Positions 8,119 to 15,892 of a DNA stretch of 64,000 nt are shown piece by piece; position 1 is the stretch's first letter; each line of letters opens with the position of its first letter. The notes under the pieces were generated by a model. That model worked only from the letters and a program-made list of their open reading frames with translations, made no database searches and was not told where the DNA came from. The stretch is from an uncultured Clostridia bacterium (lineage in GTDB: Bacteria; Bacillota; Clostridia; UBA1381), in contig CANQDD010000003.1 of NCBI GenBank assembly GCA_947591315.1, positions 78,563 to 142,562 on the forward strand. Reading direction: 5' to 3'. A program made the translations under genes and the position numbers.

Positions 8119-8469
8119 TTATTCTGCAAGAAAGCTCGCGTCGTACAGAGCAAGATTATTCTCTGTTATTTTTATTTCAAGATTTACTACACCTTTCAGA
8201 TTTACATCAATGTCGATTGGATCTTCTGTTTGTTTTAAGTCATAATTTGCAATTTCTGTTTTTGTGCCATCATTTTCTACACTGTAAAATATAATATTAC
8301 CTTCTTTTTGTGAGCCAACGGCTGTATAAGGATATACGACCTTTCCAATAAATCTGCTATAGTTATTGTTAAGGACATATAAATTAGAGCAATATTCAAA
8401 GCCTGATGACGAGGTCCATACGGTAGTTCCTAGCATAAGATTGTTACATTGAATTTCCTTGTCTTTCAT
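8119..8469 (-). pseudogene. Truncated NPCBM-like carbohydrate-binding fragment
   Basis: 116 residues resembling an NPCBM/NEW2 domain: ...VVYPYTAVGSQKEGNIIFYSV..., then LKGVVNLEIKITENN and ALYDASFLAE. Such domains are normally parts of large secreted glycosidases or surface proteins. Here there is no signal peptide, the first part of the domain is missing, and the start codon lies next to the boundary of a 190-bp repeat (8475-8665). The likeliest reading is the 3' remnant of a longer gene cut off when that repeat arrived. A functional short protein cannot be excluded. Confidence 0.55.
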
Positions 8470-8474
8470 TACAA

Positions 8475-8665
8475 ATTTTGAAAACAGGGTTCACAAAACC
8501 CCGACTTCATTCCATATAAGTGAGAGGACAATTCAAAAAATCAAGCAATCCTAAAACAGACGTGTACAAATGCTTCTTTTCAACGCTACATATTGGGAGG
8601 GTAAAATCTTGAACTATTCCTCTCACAAAAACTTAATAAGTCATTCACCAGGCACATTACCGATT
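8475..8665. repeat. 190-bp dispersed repeat, copy A
   Basis: About 92% identical to 15171-15364, same orientation, with two 1-nt gaps. It contains an inverted pair GTGAGAGGA (about 8520) and TCCTCTCAC (about 8618) and a GGGAGGG box near 8596. Function unknown; a mobile-element terminal or regulatory segment is possible. Confidence 0.8.
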
Positions 8666-8686
8666 AAATTTTATTTATTGAAAGAC

Positions 8687-8715
8687 TTGCGGAAACGGCA
8701 ATTCCGTGTTATGAT
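8687..8715 (+). promoter_or_regulatory. Promoter of the GNAT gene
   Basis: TTGCGG (8687-8692), 17-bp spacer, TATGAT (8710-8715). Confidence 0.55.
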
Positions 8716-8778
8716 ATATGTGCTGTTAATATAATTGTAGTGATGAACACAAAGATCGGATTTATAAAGGGGAAAAAG

Positions 8779-9336
8779 ATGTGTGTTATTAAAACAGAAC
8801 GGCTGTATATCAGAAAATGCACCGAAAACGATTACAAATATTATGCAATGTTATATGGAAGTGGCAACAGCCCATTAGCAAAATGGTTTAAAGATAGTCC
8901 TGAAACGTTTGAAGAAGTTTGCTATAATATATTTAAAAAATGCAGTGATGAAATTTTTTTGATATTCAGAAAAGATACAAACGAATTTTGCGGTCAACTG
9001 GAACTGCGAAATGACGATAACGGAGGCAAGGAATTAGGTATAAATTTTTTGCCGGAACAACAGAATAAAGGTTTTGGTACGGAATCAATCATTGGATTTT
9101 CAAATTGGCTATATAAAGAAAGAGCCTATTCTCATCTTACAATTTGTATAGATCCCGAAAATAACAGAAGCCAACACGTATTTAAAAAATTAGGAGCAAT
9201 TTTTGTTGAGCAAAACTTGGGAATTTCTCCTGATTTAATTGAATTAATGAAAAAGAGTGATATAAATTACAATAAATTTGGTGTGTACTGTTATAAATTG
9301 CCTTTGCCTATCAAAACCTTAAATAAGGAAAACTAA
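8779..9336 (+). CDS. GNAT-family N-acetyltransferase
   Basis: 185 residues of the RimJ/RimL-like GNAT type. It starts with TERLYIRKCTENDYKYY and has the acetyl-CoA-binding stretch LPEQQNKGFGTESIIGFSNWLY and the C-terminal ENNRSQHVFKKLGAIFVEQ. The substrate is unknown. An ATG at 8740 is in frame, but the one at 8779 has AAGGGG at good spacing. It is AT-richer than lysS and lies inside the integrated element. Own promoter upstream and terminator downstream, so an independent cargo gene. Confidence 0.85.
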   Translation: MCVIKTERLYIRKCTENDYKYYAMLYGSGNSPLAKWFKDSPETFEEVCYNIFKKCSDEIFLIFRKDTNEFCGQLELRNDDNGGKELGINFLPEQQNKGFGTESIIGFSNWLYKERAYSHLTICIDPENNRSQHVFKKLGAIFVEQNLGISPDLIELMKKSDINYNKFGVYCYKLPLPIKTLNKEN

Positions 9337-9419
9337 TAGGCGATGCTGCATAATGAATGTAAAATAGATAAAAAAGTGAAACGGGAATTTTCAGAGCCGA
9401 TAATAATTTATACAATAGA

Positions 9420-9452
9420 GATGTTGTTATGGAAGTAACGACATTTCTTTTT
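9420..9452 (+). terminator. Terminator after the GNAT gene
   Basis: GATGTTGTTA pairs with TAACGACATT (one G-U pair) around TGGAAG, followed by TCTTTTTG. Apart from this, 9337-9568 holds no convincing gene. Confidence 0.6.
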
Positions 9453-9568
9453 GTATCTAAAAATTACCAAACAGAAATCGAAGCGACAGAGGGTACACAC
9501 CTTGCGGAAATTGCCGCCCGTGATGTGGTGTATTTTACTTAGTATTTAAGTCGTAAAAATCATCGGCA

Positions 9569-10426
9569 TCATACCAGCAGCTTTGACAAGAAAAATATTG
9601 CAATGAACGTTCCCAGAAATATCGCCATCAGCATTGCCGCTATCGCATAGATCCGGTGGTACTTCGTTGAGAAAATGAATATCACCGCCGCCGCTAAGAG
9701 CATCAGCACACCTGTTACGGGCGCTGTTACAAGCTTAATCAATCCGAGAAACGCGATGACATACGCGGCGCATATCAGGAACGCGCTTTTCCATGCGCTT
9801 CTCATGGATTTAAGTGTCGATTTCTTTATTTCGTCCATTTCATCTTGAGTCATTCCCACATGATAAGAATTTCGCGGGGACGTATTTTCGGAGTTGACCG
9901 TTGTCCGTTCTGTGTTTACGTACGCGCCTGATGTGCCCAATCCATGAGTGTGGTATTCATTTTCACTGTTGTCGGCGCCGCACGAATATGGCTGCGTTGG
10001 TGAGTTTTCACGGGTGATTTTGATTTCGTTTCCGTCACCGAACACGTTTGACAGTGAGCTGTTTGTAATTCTAAAGCGGTTGCCGTGCGCGTCCTCCGCT
10101 ATTTTTTCATATCCATCGCCGAACACGTTTTGAAGGCTTGTATTGCGGATTGTATATTCGTTTGATCCGCTGTCCGAATACGGGGACGGGCTTTCGCGCG
10201 TGACCTTTATTTCATGTCCGTCACCGAACACATTTGTCAGCGAGCCGTTTGTGATCCTGAAACGGTTGCCGTGTTTATCCTCCGCAATTTTCTCATAACC
10301 ATCGCCGAAAACATTATGCATACTTGTGTTTCTGATAGTGTATTCGTTTCCGTCGTCATCGGTATATATCTGCACATAACCGTCGCCGAAGGTGTTTGTT
10401 ATGCTCGTATTTCTTAACGTACCCAT
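9569..10426 (-). CDS. FGDG-repeat membrane protein of unknown function
   Basis: 285 residues. Residues 1 to about 140 contain five imperfect repeats of about 26 residues, each centred on (T/N)xFGDG(Y/H/N) and mostly preceded by IRNTS or RITNxSL. They look like a beta-strand solenoid or a sticky ligand-binding region. A polar linker (about 140-210) leads to the C-terminus (about 215-285) with three or four hydrophobic segments. There is no signal peptide, so the repeats are probably cytosolic. It is divergent from the WYL regulator. Its promoter (TTGCAT-16-TAAAAT) overlaps the shared GTACAATTTTTTGCA motif, so the WYL protein probably controls it. Not assigned to any family I recognise. Confidence 0.8.
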   Translation of the reverse strand: MGTLRNTSITNTFGDGYVQIYTDDDGNEYTIRNTSMHNVFGDGYEKIAEDKHGNRFRITNGSLTNVFGDGHEIKVTRESPSPYSDSGSNEYTIRNTSLQNVFGDGYEKIAEDAHGNRFRITNSSLSNVFGDGNEIKITRENSPTQPYSCGADNSENEYHTHGLGTSGAYVNTERTTVNSENTSPRNSYHVGMTQDEMDEIKKSTLKSMRSAWKSAFLICAAYVIAFLGLIKLVTAPVTGVLMLLAAAVIFIFSTKYHRIYAIAAMLMAIFLGTFIAIFFLSKLLV

Positions 10427-10441
10427 GAAAATCCCTCCTTG

Positions 10442-10479
10442 ATTTTACAGTATCACATTTTATATGCAAAAAATTGTAC
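10442..10479 (-). promoter_or_regulatory. Promoter and candidate WYL operator of the FGDG gene
   Basis: On the minus strand, GTACAATTTTTTGCA (10479-10465) contributes the -35 box TTGCAT (10469-10464); 16 bp later is TAAAAT (10447-10442). The same 15-mer, in the same register, forms the AAA gene promoter at 11519. More GTAC steps (10480-10496) lie next to it towards the WYL gene. Confidence 0.6.
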
Positions 10480-10541
10480 TGTACTGTTTTTCGTACATCT
10501 AATATGGTATATTTATATTAAAGAAAAGGAGCTGAGAAAAA

Positions 10542-11516
10542 ATGAAGCTTACGGCAAAGGCTAACACGATATGCCTGTGGGAGATTCTCAACGAATATTC
10601 AGACTGCGACAATATCCTCAGAATGAGCGATATAATTTACAAAATGAGACGCGACTATGATTTGTCCGTTGACCGCCGCACGGTTTACAGCTGCGTAGCG
10701 GTGCTGACGGAAATGGGGTACGATATTTCCATACCCGATGAAAACGGGCGCGGATACTACCTCGCCTCGCGCGATTTCGACGTGTCGGAAATCCGGCTGC
10801 TCACCGACAGCGTGTGCGTCAATCCCGGCATATCGGGCGTTCACTCAGCGCAGCTTATAAAAAAGCTTCAAAAGCTGCTGCCGGTCGGCAAGCGCCATAA
10901 ATACAAAAATCTTTCAATCGCGAACGCTGGCAGGAAAACCGATAACAGGGAGGTTTTTTTGAATATCGACTATCTTGACGAGGCAATCTCAAAACGCAGA
11001 AAGGTAGCGTTTACATATATGAAATACGGGTTTGACAAAAAGCTGAAGCCGCGCCGCGAGGAAAAGTATATCGTAAGCCCGTATGAAATGGTCGCCGCGA
11101 ACGAGCGGTACTATCTGCTCTGCAAATGCGACAGCCACGAAAACGCGGTAAGTCAGTTCAGAATCGACAAGATAAAGGATATTGAGATAGTCGGCGGCAA
11201 ATATATTCCCGCGCCGGAAAGCTTTTCGCCGAAGCAGTACCGCGACAGGTCGGTGTTTATGTATGGCGGCGAGGTCGGTCATGCGGTTATACGCTGCGAT
11301 AACGGTATGCTCGATCAGGTAATTGACTTTTTTGGCAAAGACGCGCGTATCGCTCCGAACGGCGACGGGAAAACGTTTGATCTCACCGTCACCGGCAGCC
11401 TCGAGGGACTTAGCTACTGGGCGGGGCATTACATCGACACATGCGAGGTGCTCGAGCCCGCGGGTATGCGCGAAAGCGTGATGAACGTGATAAGGAATAA
11501 CGTGTACGGAATATAG
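10542..11516 (+). CDS. WYL-domain transcriptional regulator
   Basis: 324 residues. An N-terminal winged HTH (about 1-75, ending MGYDISIPDENGRGYYLASR) is followed by a WYL domain (about 145-225: VAFTYMKYGFDKKLKPRREEKYIVSPYEMVAANERYYLLC) and a WCX-like C-terminus (about 240-324). WYL proteins of this build (the BrxR/CapW type) often repress phage-defence operons and respond to a nucleic-acid or nucleotide ligand. AAAGGAGCTGAGAAAAA precedes the ATG. It lies between the divergent FGDG gene and the AAA+ gene, and the 15-mer GTACAATTTTTTGCA in both flanking promoters is its most probable operator. Confidence 0.9.
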   Translation: MKLTAKANTICLWEILNEYSDCDNILRMSDIIYKMRRDYDLSVDRRTVYSCVAVLTEMGYDISIPDENGRGYYLASRDFDVSEIRLLTDSVCVNPGISGVHSAQLIKKLQKLLPVGKRHKYKNLSIANAGRKTDNREVFLNIDYLDEAISKRRKVAFTYMKYGFDKKLKPRREEKYIVSPYEMVAANERYYLLCKCDSHENAVSQFRIDKIKDIEIVGGKYIPAPESFSPKQYRDRSVFMYGGEVGHAVIRCDNGMLDQVIDFFGKDARIAPNGDGKTFDLTVTGSLEGLSYWAGHYIDTCEVLEPAGMRESVMNVIRNNVYGI

Positions 11517-11518
11517 AT

Positions 11519-11556
11519 GTACAATTTTTTGCACACCGATTATGATATATTATAAT
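11519..11556 (+). promoter_or_regulatory. Promoter and candidate WYL operator of the AAA+ gene
   Basis: GTACAATTTTTTGCA (11519-11533) supplies TTGCAC (11529-11534) as -35 box; 16 bp later is TATAAT (11551-11556). It is identical in sequence and register to the site controlling the FGDG gene. Confidence 0.65.
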
Positions 11557-11586
11557 TATAATAAACGATTGGCGGGGGTGGAGAAA

Positions 11587-13569
11587 ATGATATTGTACAA
11601 GATAACGGCAAAAAGAAGTATCACAGAAGACGACGTCAATGAAAATCAAGCCGGTATAATCAGAAACAACACAGAGAAGCTGTACAGCAATTCGGGGAAA
11701 AAGTGTATAGCCGCGGTAACGGAGCTTGACAATGACTACTGTGAAATAGCCGCGGCGGTCAAGGCCGAAGCCGCGCGCGAATACACTCCGGAGAAAATCG
11801 CTGATATTATAGGCGGCATGAACGGCTGGAATCTTTCTCATGTGAGCTCATCGGAGCTTGTTGTGCGTGATTTCAAAAAAGCTTTGCGTGAAGCGGAGAT
11901 GGGGAATTTCATCATAAGCTATAAAAAGCTCCTGTGTGATATAAAAATCAATCCGCATAACGGTACAGATGACGAGTGTATCGCCGAAACGCTGCCGCGC
12001 TCTGAATTCGGGAGCCTTGCGGAAAACCTGCTTTGCAAAAGCACGCTGCTGCCGGAAATCGACCGTATATTCAAGCAAAGGAATATGACGGGCAGACTGT
12101 TTCATCCTGTGCACTACATAATCAAATCCGACAGCAAACGCGACGATAGCGAGATTATAAACTGCTTGATAAGCGCGCTTTACGAAAACGACCGCCTGTT
12201 ATCGGAAAGATACGCGACGGTAGATTTTTATACGAACGATTATATTGACGAGGACGACTTATCCAAGCTATACGAAACTCATGCGGGCGGCACGGTAGTT
12301 GTCCGTATGTATCCAGAAGAGGAAAACAACAATCCGTTCTGCAGATCCGATCCGGATGAAAATATGCAAGTCCTGATAAACGTGATAAATAAGTACAACG
12401 ACAATACTCTTACGATTGCCGTTTTCCCATGCGGGAACACAAAGGAAACGGGGAAGCTGTATCAGGGCGTGCTCTCACCGTTTGTGGAGATATACACCGA
12501 AAACGCGTCCGGCGGCGCGGCAAGGCAAAATCTTATCCACCGCGCAAAACGCGCCGGAATGGAGTGCGACGGTGAGCTGACAGATGTTGTAAAAGATAAC
12601 AAAACCTACTGTCCGTCAGAACTTAGCGAGCATTTCGAGCGATGGTACAAAAAGAAAACCACAGCGCAGCTTTATCCGCAGTATGCACAGCTTACAAACG
12701 TCAGTTCGGCGAAATCTGAACCGGGCAGCGGCGCTGCGCTCTGCGCGCTGAACAGTATGGTCGGCTTGTCGGCAGCAAAGGAAGTTATACACAAAGCGCT
12801 CGATTTCTACAAGGTTCAGCGAATGTACCGCGAATTCGGGAAACAGCGCAAAACGCTGTCCATGCACATGGTATTTACCGGAAGCCCCGGTACCGCGAAA
12901 ACAACAACGGCGCGGCTTTTCGCGGAAATTTTAAAGGATAACAGCATAATCACGAACGGCAGACTCGTCGAGGTCGGGCGCGCGGATTTAATCGGCAAAT
13001 ATATAGGTCATACTGCGCCGCGTGTAAAAAAAGCGTTTGCGGATGCGAAAGGCGGAGTGCTGTTTATCGACGAGGCGTATTCGCTTCTCGACCACGATAA
13101 TAATCTTTACGGCGATGAGGCGATTAACACCATTGTGCAGGAAATGGAAAACAGACGTAATGACACGATTGTGATTTTCGCGGGATATACAAATGAAATG
13201 GAGCAATTCTTAGACCGCAATCCCGGACTGCGCTCACGAATAGCGTTTAATGTTCCATTCGAGGACTATACTCCGGAGGAGCTTCTTAAAATCGCCGCGC
13301 TTATGGCGGACAACAAGGAAAACAAAATCGCTCCCGACGCGAACGGTAAGCTGCTCGGCATATTCCGTGACGCGTCAAAAGCGGAGAATTTCGGCAACGG
13401 ACGATTTGTGAGAAATATCATGGAACAAGCCGAAATGAACCGCGCGAGCCGCATCGCGAAAACGGACGCGGCGAAGATAACGCGCGATATGCTTGAAACA
13501 TTTACAGCCGACGATTTTGAATATGCACCTCCGAAGGCGATAAAGAATGGAATAGGGTTCGCAAGATAA
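11587..13569 (+). CDS. CbxX/SpoVK-like AAA+ ATPase with unknown N-terminal half
   Basis: 660 residues. The N-terminal about 385 residues match nothing I recognise. The C-terminal part is a AAA+ module of the CbxX/CfqX-SpoVK group: LNSMVGLSAAKEVI (about 400), Walker A GSPGTAKTTTA from residue 432 (alanine where many ATPases have glycine, common in this group), Walker B LFIDEAY (D495, E496), then DRNPGLRSRIAFNVPFEDYT with sensor and arginine-finger features and GNGRFVRNIMEQA. These ATPases usually remodel protein partners. The ATG at 11587 is used because GGCGGGGGTGGAG precedes it. It follows the WYL gene by 70 bp but has its own promoter. Role inferred: motor of a WYL-controlled module. Confidence 0.88.
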   Translation: MILYKITAKRSITEDDVNENQAGIIRNNTEKLYSNSGKKCIAAVTELDNDYCEIAAAVKAEAAREYTPEKIADIIGGMNGWNLSHVSSSELVVRDFKKALREAEMGNFIISYKKLLCDIKINPHNGTDDECIAETLPRSEFGSLAENLLCKSTLLPEIDRIFKQRNMTGRLFHPVHYIIKSDSKRDDSEIINCLISALYENDRLLSERYATVDFYTNDYIDEDDLSKLYETHAGGTVVVRMYPEEENNNPFCRSDPDENMQVLINVINKYNDNTLTIAVFPCGNTKETGKLYQGVLSPFVEIYTENASGGAARQNLIHRAKRAGMECDGELTDVVKDNKTYCPSELSEHFERWYKKKTTAQLYPQYAQLTNVSSAKSEPGSGAALCALNSMVGLSAAKEVIHKALDFYKVQRMYREFGKQRKTLSMHMVFTGSPGTAKTTTARLFAEILKDNSIITNGRLVEVGRADLIGKYIGHTAPRVKKAFADAKGGVLFIDEAYSLLDHDNNLYGDEAINTIVQEMENRRNDTIVIFAGYTNEMEQFLDRNPGLRSRIAFNVPFEDYTPEELLKIAALMADNKENKIAPDANGKLLGIFRDASKAENFGNGRFVRNIMEQAEMNRASRIAKTDAAKITRDMLETFTADDFEYAPPKAIKNGIGFAR

Positions 13570-13590
13570 AATCAATTATACGGATAAATA

Positions 13591-13619
13591 AACAGGTCGG
13601 GGAAGCTCCCGACCTGTTT
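13591..13619. terminator. Bidirectional terminator between the AAA+ and GIY-YIG genes
   Basis: AACAGGTCGGG (13591-13601) pairs with CCCGACCTGTT (13608-13618), with A/T-rich flanks on both sides. Confidence 0.8.
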
Positions 13620-13624
13620 GTGGG

Positions 13625-14773
13625 TTAATTTGTCTTTTTCTTTTTAAATTCGCCGTTAGCTTCAAAGTTGAAAAAGATCTTTTGCCAATACTCACCGTTG
13701 ATGTACTCGGAAAAATCAATATATTTGCCGATAAATTTTTCGCGCAGTGCCGTAAGCCTGTTCTTATCATCCTCGGATGTCAGATCCGCTTCAAAGAACA
13801 TTCTGTATTTTCCTTTTTCAAGAGTTCTGTTTTTAATCTGATTCTTTATCTTTTTATATTCCGATTCGCGTATATCCTTAATAGCAGACGGAAGCTTTTT
13901 TTTCGTTTCCTTTAAATCCTTTTTTTGTATCCAGTTTTTTTCATCTTTGTTGACGGAGTAAATACCCACAATCTGCGATTGATATAACGCGAAAACATAT
14001 TCGATTTTATCGAGCCGTTCCTGTGCAACATCCCAAAATCCGCTTGCCGCGTCAAGTATTCTATTTTTCTCGTCGTCGAAGCCTTTACAGAAATTAGGAT
14101 ATAAATGATTTATCTTTACAAACAAAATCCCGCATCCTTCTGCTGCCGTCTCTACGGTACATCCTTTGAGCTCCTGATATACGTCAAGAATTTCGGACAG
14201 CGGCTTCGCGGGCTCGACGCAGTTTGTCTCAAAGTCCTCAATTTTTTGTGCTTCGGTTTTGCAATAACGATTTTCCTTTTCTTTTTTGCTCATATGTCCG
14301 TTTGCAATATTGGTCAGAGGATTTTTACTGTCGATAAACTTATACATATTTATAAGCGCGGATTCGACCATGTATGCCTCATCATTTGTAAGTCCCCATT
14401 TAACTATAACCTTAGTTACGTTGCCGCTGCCGAGGTCTTTTATTCTTTTGTATTTTTCGCTGAGTTCATTTTCAAGCTTTGAACGAAAATCTTTTACTTG
14501 CTGTTTTTTCTTCGCTTTTTTCTCTTCGTCTTCCTCCTCATCGGAAGAATTTTTATTGAGTTCCTCTTCAAATTTTCTGACTTCCTCATCAATTTCTTCC
14601 TCTTTTGCGTGGGCACCCTCTTCATGCTGCCATATTCGCCCGCCCTCGCCTTTTCCTATATAAAACGGCTTCTTGTCTGCATCACACAGCATATAAACAT
14701 AATATTTTTTCTTATCATTCCCTTGTCCCAGCGTGTTGCATATCAATTCCTTGTTTAATTCTTTGTCCTCCAT
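13625..14773 (-). CDS. LEM-3-like GIY-YIG domain protein
   Basis: 382 residues. The N-terminus (about 23-140) is a GIY-YIG nuclease-like domain of the LEM-3 type: YYVYMLCDADKKPFYIGKGEGGR, with a charged insertion of glutamates and lysines (about 55-95), then VIVKWGLTNDEAYMVESALI. The C-terminal about 220 residues are unassigned and may recognise a target. GIY-YIG domains cut DNA or RNA using a metal ion. Convergent with the AAA+ gene. A near-copy of the shared promoter motif (GTACAAAAAATCGTAC, 14864-14879) lies upstream, which groups it with the WYL, AAA+ and FGDG genes. Activity as a nuclease is inferred from the family. Confidence 0.8.
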   Translation of the reverse strand: MEDKELNKELICNTLGQGNDKKKYYVYMLCDADKKPFYIGKGEGGRIWQHEEGAHAKEEEIDEEVRKFEEELNKNSSDEEEDEEKKAKKKQQVKDFRSKLENELSEKYKRIKDLGSGNVTKVIVKWGLTNDEAYMVESALINMYKFIDSKNPLTNIANGHMSKKEKENRYCKTEAQKIEDFETNCVEPAKPLSEILDVYQELKGCTVETAAEGCGILFVKINHLYPNFCKGFDDEKNRILDAASGFWDVAQERLDKIEYVFALYQSQIVGIYSVNKDEKNWIQKKDLKETKKKLPSAIKDIRESEYKKIKNQIKNRTLEKGKYRMFFEADLTSEDDKNRLTALREKFIGKYIDFSEYINGEYWQKIFFNFEANGEFKKKKTN

Positions 14774-14810
14774 AACAATTCCCCTCTCATATAAAATTTT
14801 TATTTTACAT

Positions 14811-14879
14811 ATTGTACCACAAAACTATAATTTTTGCAACACATCAATTATATCACAATATATGTACAAAAAATCGTAC
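14811..14879 (-). promoter_or_regulatory. Promoter and shared motif upstream of the GIY-YIG gene
   Basis: On the minus strand TTGCAA (14839-14834), 17-bp spacer, TACAAT (14816-14811). Further upstream, GTACGATTTTTTGTAC (14879-14864) matches the GTACAATTTTTTGCA boxes at 13 of 15 positions. Here it lies upstream of the -35 box rather than on it. Confidence 0.55.
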
Positions 14880-14889
14880 TGTTTTCCCG

Positions 14890-15170
14890 TATCAAGCCTG
14901 ACACCATTGCGGTGGATATACGACTTACTGATTAAACTGTGCCATCTGTAGCAAGCAGTGTTCTTGTGCTACAAAAACGTAAAAATGAAAATCCCGCCTA
15001 ACGCAAGATTTCCATTTTTGCTTGTTGGGGATAATTCCCCAAACCCCAAGAACAAAGGCTTACACCTTTGAGCCACGCCCCGGAACGGGGCTTTTTGCTT
15101 TTGCTCAAGTTGAACAAAAGCGGGATAATTAAAAATTCCTCCACATACTAAATATTTTATTTTCATTAAA
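14890..15170. other. Non-coding segment, possible mobilisation-region remnant
   Basis: No convincing gene. It holds a 70-bp sequence (14949-15018) repeated near 36.8 kb, a stem TTGGGG/CCCCAA (15025-15042), and an intrinsic terminator on the plus strand (15077-15101, GCCCCG-GAA-CGGGGC then TTTTTGCTTTTG). Similar hairpin-rich stretches occur beside relaxase genes in Firmicute mobilisable elements, so this may be what is left of such a region. That comparison is from memory and uncertain. Confidence 0.35.
14949..15018. repeat. 70-bp dispersed repeat, copy 1
   Basis: Begins TAGCAAGCAGTGTTCTTGT and matches 36794-36864 with about ten differences and one 1-nt gap. It links this element with the Z1 island. 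Confidence 0.7.
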
Positions 15171-15364
15171 ATTTTGAAAACAGGGGTCACAAAACCTCGA
15201 TTTCATTCCATATAAGTGAGAGGACAATTCAAAAAAGTCAAACAAACCTTAAAACAGACGTGTACAAATGCTTCTTTTCAACGCCTACATATTGGGAGGG
15301 TAAAATCTTGGACCATTCCTCTCCCAAAAACTTAATAAGTCATTCATCAGGCACATTGCCGATT
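15171..15364. repeat. 190-bp dispersed repeat, copy B
   Basis: Second copy of the 8475-8665 sequence, here just upstream of the xis region. Most differences are single substitutions. Confidence 0.8.
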
Positions 15365-15596
15365 GAAGGAGCTGTGCGGACCGGGCGCGATAACCTTTTA
15401 TTAAAGCGAGCGACAAACCGGATTTGCAATCTTTGATTTGCCGTCAAAGACGCGACGAGAGCAATCGGGTACAATGATACTTCCGTAATTCGCGGCTCGG
15501 TCATAAAGAAGACGGAGAGGTTAAACTCCTATGGAGCGATTGACAAATCGCCGCTTGATGAGGACAAAAATATTTCATCAAAGGGAGCGATATTAC

Positions 15597-15797
15597 TTGA
15601 AGTATGAAGTACCAATATGGGAGAAATTCACATTGAGCATAGAAGAAGCAGCGGCGTATTTTAGAATAGGCGAGAATAAACTGCGTCGCATTGTCAGTGA
15701 GAATCAAAATGCTGATTTTATTCTGTGGAATGGAAGCAGACCTCAAATAAAACGAGAAAAACTTGAGTCCGTAATAAACGATATTCATAATATATGA
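15597..15797 (+). CDS. xis: Tn916-type excisionase
   Basis: 66 residues, almost exactly the length of Tn916 Xis, with the same signature: VPIWEKFTLSIEEAAAYF, RIGENKLRRIVSE and RPQIKREKLESVI. Xis bends DNA at the element ends and steers integrase to excision. The start proposed is TTG at 15597, which follows AAGGGAGC and puts the protein in register with Tn916 Xis. A longer frame from an ATG at 15531 adds 22 residues without family support. It lies 95 bp before int, the usual xis-int order. Confidence 0.85.
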   Translation: MKYEVPIWEKFTLSIEEAAAYFRIGENKLRRIVSENQNADFILWNGSRPQIKREKLESVINDIHNI

Positions 15798-15892
15798 GAT
15801 TAAAATCACTTTAAACGGTTGAATTTTTGATGAGGATATGATAAAATATTACAGTACATTTTATTACGGCTCTAATCTGAAAGGAGATTTCT

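Noticed and set aside
8609..8770. TTG-started peptides after the GGGAGGG box in both 190-bp repeats
   Set aside because: Most differences between the copies change the amino acid, and the frames diverge after about 20 residues, so selection on a protein is unlikely.
9429..9542. 37-residue ORF after the GNAT gene
   Set aside because: Its start lies inside a clear terminator hairpin and there is no ribosome site.
14969..15190. 73-residue minus-strand ORF
   Set aside because: It spans hairpins, a terminator and the edge of the 190-bp repeat; no ribosome site and no family.
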